DNA of 11,096 nt from an uncultured Campylobacter sp. (GTDB lineage: Bacteria; Campylobacterota; Campylobacteria; Campylobacterales; Campylobacteraceae): positions 1 through 11,096 of the forward strand of contig NZ_CALKTC010000052.1 of the NCBI RefSeq assembly GCF_937996225.1, given 5' to 3'. Positions 7,013 to 11,096 of this stretch are shown piece after piece. How positions within the stretch are numbered: the first letter of the stretch is position 1; the number at the start of each line of letters is the position of its first letter. A program made the translations under genes and the position numbers. The notes under the pieces were generated by a model. It saw only the letters and a program-made list of their open reading frames with translations. It was not told the DNA's origin and made no database searches.

Positions 7013-7324
7013 ATGCATGATTACGATGAGCCGGTTTATCTCATATCGATAGTCTCGAAGGTCCTAGATATCCATCCGCAGACATTGCGGCAATATGAGC
7101 GCGAAGGGCTCGTGAGTCCGGGGCGCACGGAGGGCAAGATGCGCCTGTACTCGGCGCATGATATGGACCGCATACGCATGATTTTAAACCTTACAAAGGA
7201 GCTTGGCGTCAATCTTGCGGGCGTGGATGTGATCTTTCGCCTGCAAGAAAGGATTGCCGAGTATGAGCGCGAGATCGAGGAGCTGCGGGCTAGAATTTTA
7301 GAGCTTGGCGGAGAGACAGACTAA
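7013..7324 (+). CDS. hspR: HspR, MerR-family heat-shock repressor
   Basis: The 103-residue protein has a MerR-type winged helix-turn-helix at about residues 8-75. The signature is IHPQTLRQYEREGLVSPGRT followed by RLYSAHDMDRI, the pattern typical of HspR. Residues ~80-98 are Glu/Arg-rich (RIAEYEREIEELRARI) and likely form the dimerising coiled coil. HspR represses chaperone operons through HAIR sites; in C. jejuni these include its own operon, and such a site lies 5' of cbpA here. It is the second gene of cbpA-hspR, with a strong ribosome site overlapping the cbpA stop. It lacks the cysteine cluster of metal-sensing MerR proteins. The orthologue is Cj1230. Identification is secure from family pattern and context. 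Confidence 0.95.
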   Translation: MHDYDEPVYLISIVSKVLDIHPQTLRQYEREGLVSPGRTEGKMRLYSAHDMDRIRMILNLTKELGVNLAGVDVIFRLQERIAEYEREIEELRARILELGGETD

Positions 7325-7390
7325 GGTCTGCGAAATAAAAATTTTAAAGCTCAGCAAAAATCAGATCCTGGTGCTATAAGCTGAGATTTT
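7317..7390 (+). terminator. Possible weak terminators after hspR
   Basis: CAGAC-TAAG-GTCTG (7317-7330) overlaps the hspR stop. A second hairpin, CTCAGC (7350-7355) with GCTGAG (7380-7385), extends to 10 bp with one mismatch, has a 24-base loop and is followed by ATTTT. Neither is a strong intrinsic terminator, but the pair lies where the operon should end. Confidence 0.3.
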
Positions 7391-7757
7391 AATGCTATTA
7401 AAAAGCAAGATCGTCTCTCAAGCGTAGATTCAAGCGATAAATTTTGATTTTCAATGCGGATTTGTGGGCGCGTCAAATTTAAAGTTGCGCTAAGCAAACT
7501 CGGGCGAATTTTCTTACAATTAAATTTAAAAGTCGCCTTGATATAATTTAGCTTTAAAATTTAAAATTCCAAGCCGCGTTAGACATTAAAATTTTACCGC
7601 AAACCTCTAAATTTAGCGATAAAGTGCGACATAATTTCTCTATTTTTAAGCGGGATTTTAGTAAAATCACATTATAAAATTTACCCGTAAATTTATATGA
7701 AAAGATAAAATTTCATCGATTATCGCCTCCGGTAAATGGTCGCGGATAATGTAAAAT

Positions 7758-7793
7758 TTGACAATAAATTTAGCGCTAAATTTTATGCATAAT
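7758..7793 (+). promoter_or_regulatory. Putative kefB promoter region
   Basis: TTGACA lies at 7758-7763, and CATAAT preceded by TG (7788-7793) could be the -10 box. The 24-base gap between them is too long for them to work as a pair, so the -10 box would act with AT-rich upstream sequence; TTTTAT at 7781-7786 is an alternative at 17 bases. A perfect palindrome lies between the two boxes. Confidence 0.35.
7766..7783. repeat. Perfect 18-bp palindrome in the kefB promoter region
   Basis: AAATTTAGCGCTAAATTT is fully self-complementary. Its position between candidate promoter boxes and 30-47 bp before the kefB start is what an operator would show, but no known regulator site is recognised. Confidence 0.6.
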
Positions 7794-7812
7794 CTTACAA
7801 AAAAGGGAGCTA

Positions 7813-9444
7813 ATGGAGCTTGTCATAGAGCTATTTCTTGCGATCACCGCGCTTGCGATAGTGCTAAATATCGTCTTTAAAATTTTTGAAATTCCCACTA
7901 TCATCGGATATATCGTCGCGGGCGTGTGCTTTTCACAGATATATAGCTTAAGCAGTGTCGAAAACGCCCATATGTCCGAGCTGGCGGAATTCGGCATCGT
8001 CTTTTTGATGTTTACCATCGGGCTTGAGTTTAGCTTCCATCACCTGATGAGCATGAAAAAGGACGTATTTTTTAACGGCATACTCCAAGTACTCGGCACC
8101 GGTATTATTCTAGCGCTCATCATCGATCAAGCTTTCGGCGGAAACATAAAAACCGTGATGATTATCGGGCTTGCGCTCGCGCTTAGCTCTACGGCGATCG
8201 TGCTAAAAACGCTCAACGAAACAGGTGAAATCAACCAAAACTACGGGCGCAAGGTACTTGGAATCCTGCTCTTTCAAGACCTCGCCGTCATTCCCATTTT
8301 GCTGATGATAGACATATTCGGCTCAACTGACAATACCCCCGTGAATTATCTAATCTTAAAAACCGCCGTAAGCGCTGCAATAGTCGTAGTGATCCTTTTC
8401 GTGCTCGGCAAATTTGCTTTCAATCGCTTCCTTTACTACGTCGTAAGGACGAATTCTAAAGAGATTTTTATCGCGACCATCCTTTTTACCGTCGTGGGGG
8501 CTAGCTTTTTGGCGCATGTATTCGGCTTTTCATACACGCTGGGCGCATTCATCGCAGGTATGCTCATCGCAGAAACCGAGTATAAACACGAGATAGAGGC
8601 TGATATGACGCCGTTTCGAGACATACTGCTGGGGCTTTTTTTTATCACGATTGGCATGCAGATAAATTTTGAAGTCATCGTCTCGCACTATGGGCTGATC
8701 CTGCTCGCTATTATCGTTATAATGGCGCTTAAAACGGTTGTGATTTACGCGATCTTATTTCTCTCGACCGGCAAAAGGATAGCGCTAAAAGCAGCGCTGT
8801 CGCTATGCCAGATAGGTGAGTTTGCGCTTGCAATCTTTTCGCTGTTGATGAGCCGCGATATGCTAAGTAAGGAAAATGGGCAAATTTTAATTACAGTCGT
8901 AACCGCGACGATGATTTTAACGCCGTTTATCCTTAAGAATTTAAACAAAATCGCCAACCGTTTCGAGTCTAAAGTTGAAAAGCTCGAGGATGAGGAGCAT
9001 AAAACCCAAATCCCGCCGATGAAAAATCATATCATTGTAGCAGGCTACGGCAGGATAGGGCAAGAAGTGGTGCTGCGCCTTAAAGATCAGGGGCTGCTAT
9101 ATGTAGTCGCCGAGAGTGATTTAGAGCTTGTGGATCTGGGCAAATCGCGCGGAGAGAACATATACTTTGTAAATATAATGCAAAAAACTGCGATCGACGA
9201 GCTGCATGCGCGCGAAGCGTCAGTCATCATCCTAACGATCGCAAATCAGCAAAAGCTCGACATCGTCGCTAAGATGCTAAACGGCTCTAATTTAAAAGCA
9301 AATATCATAGTGATGCATACGGGCGCCGATCCGCAAAGCGAGTTGCAGAGCGAATACGGCGAAAATTTTATCTTCGTAAAAAAGGAGAGAGTAGTAGCCA
9401 ATGCGCTTTTACAAGAGGCGCTGAAATGCAAGCTAACGCAGTAG
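7813..9444 (+). CDS. kefB: KefB-like CPA2 cation/proton antiporter with RCK domain
   Basis: The 543-residue inner-membrane protein has a transport domain of about 12-13 helices (residues ~1-380) and a cytoplasmic TrkA-N/RCK domain (~404-520). CPA2 signatures are visible: SSTAIVLKTL, FQDLAVIP with Asp156, FFITIGMQI and CQIGEFALAIF. The RCK Rossmann loop is GYGRIG (411-416), preceded by HIIVA, indicating nucleotide control of gating. Family members exchange K+ or Na+ for H+. E. coli KefB/KefC are glutathione-gated; whether that applies here is unknown, and no KefG/KefF-type partner is adjacent. The ATG follows AGGGAG with only three bases between, shorter than usual. It lies 488 bp after hspR, as kefB (Cj1231) follows hspR in C. 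jejuni, and probably has its own promoter. The symbol follows that orthologue; substrate is not proven. Confidence 0.93.
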   Translation: MELVIELFLAITALAIVLNIVFKIFEIPTIIGYIVAGVCFSQIYSLSSVENAHMSELAEFGIVFLMFTIGLEFSFHHLMSMKKDVFFNGILQVLGTGIILALIIDQAFGGNIKTVMIIGLALALSSTAIVLKTLNETGEINQNYGRKVLGILLFQDLAVIPILLMIDIFGSTDNTPVNYLILKTAVSAAIVVVILFVLGKFAFNRFLYYVVRTNSKEIFIATILFTVVGASFLAHVFGFSYTLGAFIAGMLIAETEYKHEIEADMTPFRDILLGLFFITIGMQINFEVIVSHYGLILLAIIVIMALKTVVIYAILFLSTGKRIALKAALSLCQIGEFALAIFSLLMSRDMLSKENGQILITVVTATMILTPFILKNLNKIANRFESKVEKLEDEEHKTQIPPMKNHIIVAGYGRIGQEVVLRLKDQGLLYVVAESDLELVDLGKSRGENIYFVNIMQKTAIDELHAREASVIILTIANQQKLDIVAKMLNGSNLKANIIVMHTGADPQSELQSEYGENFIFVKKERVVANALLQEALKCKLTQ

Positions 9445-9735
9445 CCTTGAGCGTTTAAGATCAAATTTAATTGCATTTGCTATGCCTAAAATATCCACGC
9501 TTCTTTATTCTTACTTCTATACTCAGCTAATTTGAAGCGTTTTAATGAACGCAGATAATAGATATATTTATAATAGCTGACTTGCAAATTTTAAAGGTGC
9601 AAAGTGCTGCTTTGGATTGATTTAAATTCTAAATTTAAGCTGTCCTTCCATAGCTAAAGAATACTTAGACAAGGAGCTGATGAAATATATTTGAGCGATA
9701 AAGTTATTTAAAAACTCGTTTAAATTTTACTAATT
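9445..9735. other. Spacer between convergent kefB and the membrane-protein gene
   Basis: The two genes converge here over 291 bp. No gene is supported. An AT-only inverted repeat, ATTTAAA and TTTAAAT around six bases near 9707-9726, sits just past the minus-strand stop, and a small CAAAG/CTTTG hairpin lies near 9600-9615. Neither has a GC-rich stem with a T-run, so no confident terminator can be named for either gene. Confidence 0.35.
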
Positions 9736-10848
9736 TCACTCTTTTATCTCTTTATAAACGCTTAAGTTGCGTGCTAGGCAAACAAGGGTAGTAATAACGG
9801 ACACAGGCGTCACTGCTAGAAGATAAAAGAAGCCAAAAAATAGCCCTATATCGCTAGATTCACTACCGCCGCCGGCAAGCCATAACGCTATAGCCATAAT
9901 GGGATAATACAAAACCAATGTCACAATCGCAAAATTTTCTATCGCGAAAATCGTATTGCTTTTTTTGGGATTTTCTACGAAAAGTTTGCTGTATCTGCGT
10001 TTTGAAAAGAAAAATATAATCGTGCAAACGGCGCTAACTATAAACGCCCAGTGTAATTCGTACGAATTTGGTAAAAATAAAATCAAAAAAACCGTTGTTG
10101 CAAAACTCGCGAAAGCAAATCTGATCAAACGGTGAAGTTGATATTTTTGCTTTAAATTTTTTGCAATTTGTGCTAGAGCTTTGCCGTATTCCAGCGCCTC
10201 CTCTTTTCTTTGGATAGATTCTGCTTCAAGGCTCGCGTCATTAAATTTTTGCTCAAATTTAGCGGCTTCATCTTGGGCGCCTTGCGCCTTGTCGTTTGTT
10301 TTGTTAAAATTTTGCTCGCCGGAAATTTTATCGATGACGACTCCGCTAATTTTTGTCTGCGATTTTGGTGCCGGTAGATACACGGTCTCATCGGCGTTAA
10401 ATTCCGGATTTGCGTTATATGTTATTATCGCCACCGGAATAGCGATAAAAATAGCGGGTATAATCTGACGCGTATCCCAGTCTATGTGATATTTTATCTG
10501 TAAATAAAATCCGATTAAAGCATAAAGGACGTAAAATATCGCAGCCACATGTATCCATATAAGCATAAAGGCTTTATCTGCATCGCTAAATAAAAGCAGG
10601 GCGTATTTTTTATACTTCAGCCTGCTTAGGCAGACGAGTATATTTATCGCAGATAGCGCGAGCATGCATAAAAACGACATTATGGGCGCATTATGTACAA
10701 ACGTAAGAAACACGACGATATAAATCAGGAAGGTCAAAAGTGTCCCAAAAAACAGATATCTACAAAAGCGAAATCTATCGTAGCTTTTTAAAATTTCTTG
10801 TGGAATTTGGCTGATGTCCGCGGGGATTTTATCTTTTTGCATTTGCAT
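9736..10848 (-). CDS. Unrecognised eight-helix membrane protein with duplicated four-helix module
   Basis: I do not recognise this 370-residue protein. It shows eight likely membrane segments: about 31-51, 56-75, 93-117, 128-144, then 241-260, 266-282, 299-325 and 333-358. The two sets of four look like copies: each begins with a basic LK..Y...R..R stretch, has S-R/K-x-x-Y-x-K after its second helix, and carries a fourth helix with PVAIIT (138-143) or PVSVIT (348-353). Between them, residues ~150-240 are soluble and charged; 190-235 is rich in Ala, Glu, Gln and Lys and could be a coiled coil. No signal peptide, enzyme motif or transporter signature was found. The first ATG is chosen because AAAGG lies 7 bases upstream; a second ATG two codons on is possible. 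It stands alone, convergent with kefB. A role in the inner membrane is inferred only from the helices. Confidence 0.85.
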   Translation of the reverse strand: MQMQKDKIPADISQIPQEILKSYDRFRFCRYLFFGTLLTFLIYIVVFLTFVHNAPIMSFLCMLALSAINILVCLSRLKYKKYALLLFSDADKAFMLIWIHVAAIFYVLYALIGFYLQIKYHIDWDTRQIIPAIFIAIPVAIITYNANPEFNADETVYLPAPKSQTKISGVVIDKISGEQNFNKTNDKAQGAQDEAAKFEQKFNDASLEAESIQRKEEALEYGKALAQIAKNLKQKYQLHRLIRFAFASFATTVFLILFLPNSYELHWAFIVSAVCTIIFFFSKRRYSKLFVENPKKSNTIFAIENFAIVTLVLYYPIMAIALWLAGGGSESSDIGLFFGFFYLLAVTPVSVITTLVCLARNLSVYKEIKE

Positions 10849-10867
10849 TTTACTGCCTTTCTCGGTT

Positions 10868-10873
10868 ATTTTA
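10868..10873 (-). promoter_or_regulatory. Possible -10 box of the membrane-protein gene
   Basis: The minus strand reads TAAAAT here, 19 bases before the start codon, with T/A-rich sequence upstream. The implied leader is only about a dozen bases, just enough for the AAAGG ribosome site. Confidence 0.3.
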
Positions 10874-10916
10874 ACTCAAATTTTGCTTTTTTACTCTGTA
10901 GCGTTTTAAATTTAAT

Positions 10917-10946
10917 GAAGCGGGCTTTTTGGCTTGCTTCTTTTTT
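10917..10946 (+). terminator. Terminator-like hairpin with T6 run on the plus strand
   Basis: GAAGC (10917-10921) pairs with GCTTC (10936-10940), followed directly by six T residues. The stem is only 5 bp with a 14-base loop, and no plus-strand gene ends just upstream, so it may be a chance pattern or may stop antisense transcription coming through the minus-strand gene. Confidence 0.2.
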
Positions 10947-11007
10947 GGCAGACAAGCGATCCTGATTTCACATTAAATTTTAAAAGCGAATACTTACCGG
11001 CTCTTGC

Positions 11008-11025
11008 AATTTTATCGATAAAATT
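11008..11025. repeat. Perfect 18-bp AT-rich palindrome
   Basis: AATTTTATCGATAAAATT is fully self-complementary. It lies in the gene-free right end, about 160 bp upstream of the minus-strand membrane-protein start. Confidence 0.55.
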
Positions 11026-11055
11026 TTTGGCAGGCTAAATTTACGCTTCATTTCT

Positions 11056-11069
11056 AGCTAAATTTAGCT
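11056..11069. repeat. Perfect 14-bp palindrome
   Basis: AGCTAAATTTAGCT is self-complementary and contains the same TAAATTTAGC-type core as the kefB-promoter palindrome, with the halves in swapped order. Confidence 0.5.
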
Positions 11070-11096
11070 TCAAAATTTATCCTGCTTCATTCATAA

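Larger units (their letters stand above)
7325..7812. other. AT-rich spacer between hspR and kefB (488 bp)
   Basis: No gene is supported. The left part carries the weak hairpins after hspR. The rest is AAATTT/TTTAAA-rich sequence with a TATAAT at 7542-7547 (no gene directly downstream) and the kefB promoter region with an 18-bp palindrome. The longest short frame noticed (from ATG at about 7455, 29 codons) has no ribosome site. The spacer means kefB is probably transcribed separately from the heat-shock operon. Confidence 0.5.

Noticed and set aside
7455..7547. 29-codon plus-strand frame in the hspR-kefB spacer
   Set aside because: No ribosome site, AT-driven composition, and no sign of conservation that can be read from the sequence.
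7776..9476. Minus-strand frames of 70-80 codons over kefB
   Set aside because: All overlap the well-supported kefB frame and have no recognisable features.
10173..10468. Other frames overlapping the membrane-protein gene
   Set aside because: The 370-codon frame has a ribosome site, coherent helix pattern and internal repeat; the overlapping frames do not.
1..11096. tRNA, rRNA, insertion sequence or transposase
   Set aside because: No cloverleaf-like stretch, rRNA signature, transposase motif or long terminal inverted repeat was seen on either strand.

Overview
The window looks like a chromosomal segment of an epsilonproteobacterium, most likely a Campylobacter from the higher-GC, mostly oral group (C. 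gracilis, C. rectus, C. showae or similar). The reasons are the gene order htrA (minus) / cbpA-hspR / kefB, which matches C. jejuni Cj1228c-Cj1231, the many AAATTT/TTTAAA blocks between genes, TATAAT-type -10 boxes with little -35 conservation, and close family matches for the core proteins. The species cannot be fixed from the sequence alone.

Layout from left to right. (1) 1-3629, minus strand: the first 1209 codons of a very large exported protein of repeated beta-helix-like rungs. It is read as the passenger of a type V autotransporter whose C-terminal barrel lies beyond the left edge. (2) 3630-4495: a gene-poor stretch with the autotransporter promoter, many inverted repeats, a G7 tract and degenerate tandem repeats. 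(3) 4496-5917, minus: htrA, a complete periplasmic serine protease/chaperone with two PDZ domains. (4) 5918-6085: divergent promoter region with a near-perfect HspR operator (HAIR) overlapping a canonical cbpA promoter. (5) 6086-7324, plus: the cbpA-hspR operon, a class B J-domain co-chaperone and a MerR-family heat-shock repressor. (6) 7325-7812: AT-rich spacer with the kefB promoter region and an 18-bp perfect palindrome. (7) 7813-9444, plus: kefB, a CPA2 cation/proton antiporter with a C-terminal RCK/TrkA-N domain. (8) 9736-10848, minus: an unrecognised membrane protein that looks like two copies of a four-helix module joined by a charged, coiled-coil-like linker. (9) 10849-11096: its promoter and further AT-rich palindromes.

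The central part is an envelope and cytoplasmic protein-quality module. HtrA handles misfolded periplasmic and outer-membrane proteins. CbpA works with DnaK in the cytoplasm. HspR represses heat-shock promoters, very likely including the cbpA-hspR promoter itself. The autotransporter is a surface structure that could depend on HtrA for transit of the periplasm, but the link rests only on adjacency. No CRISPR array, insertion sequence, tRNA or rRNA was seen, and no clearly novel defence or mobile system. The least explained items are the duplicated membrane protein, the autotransporter repeats and the inverted-repeat-rich spacers.
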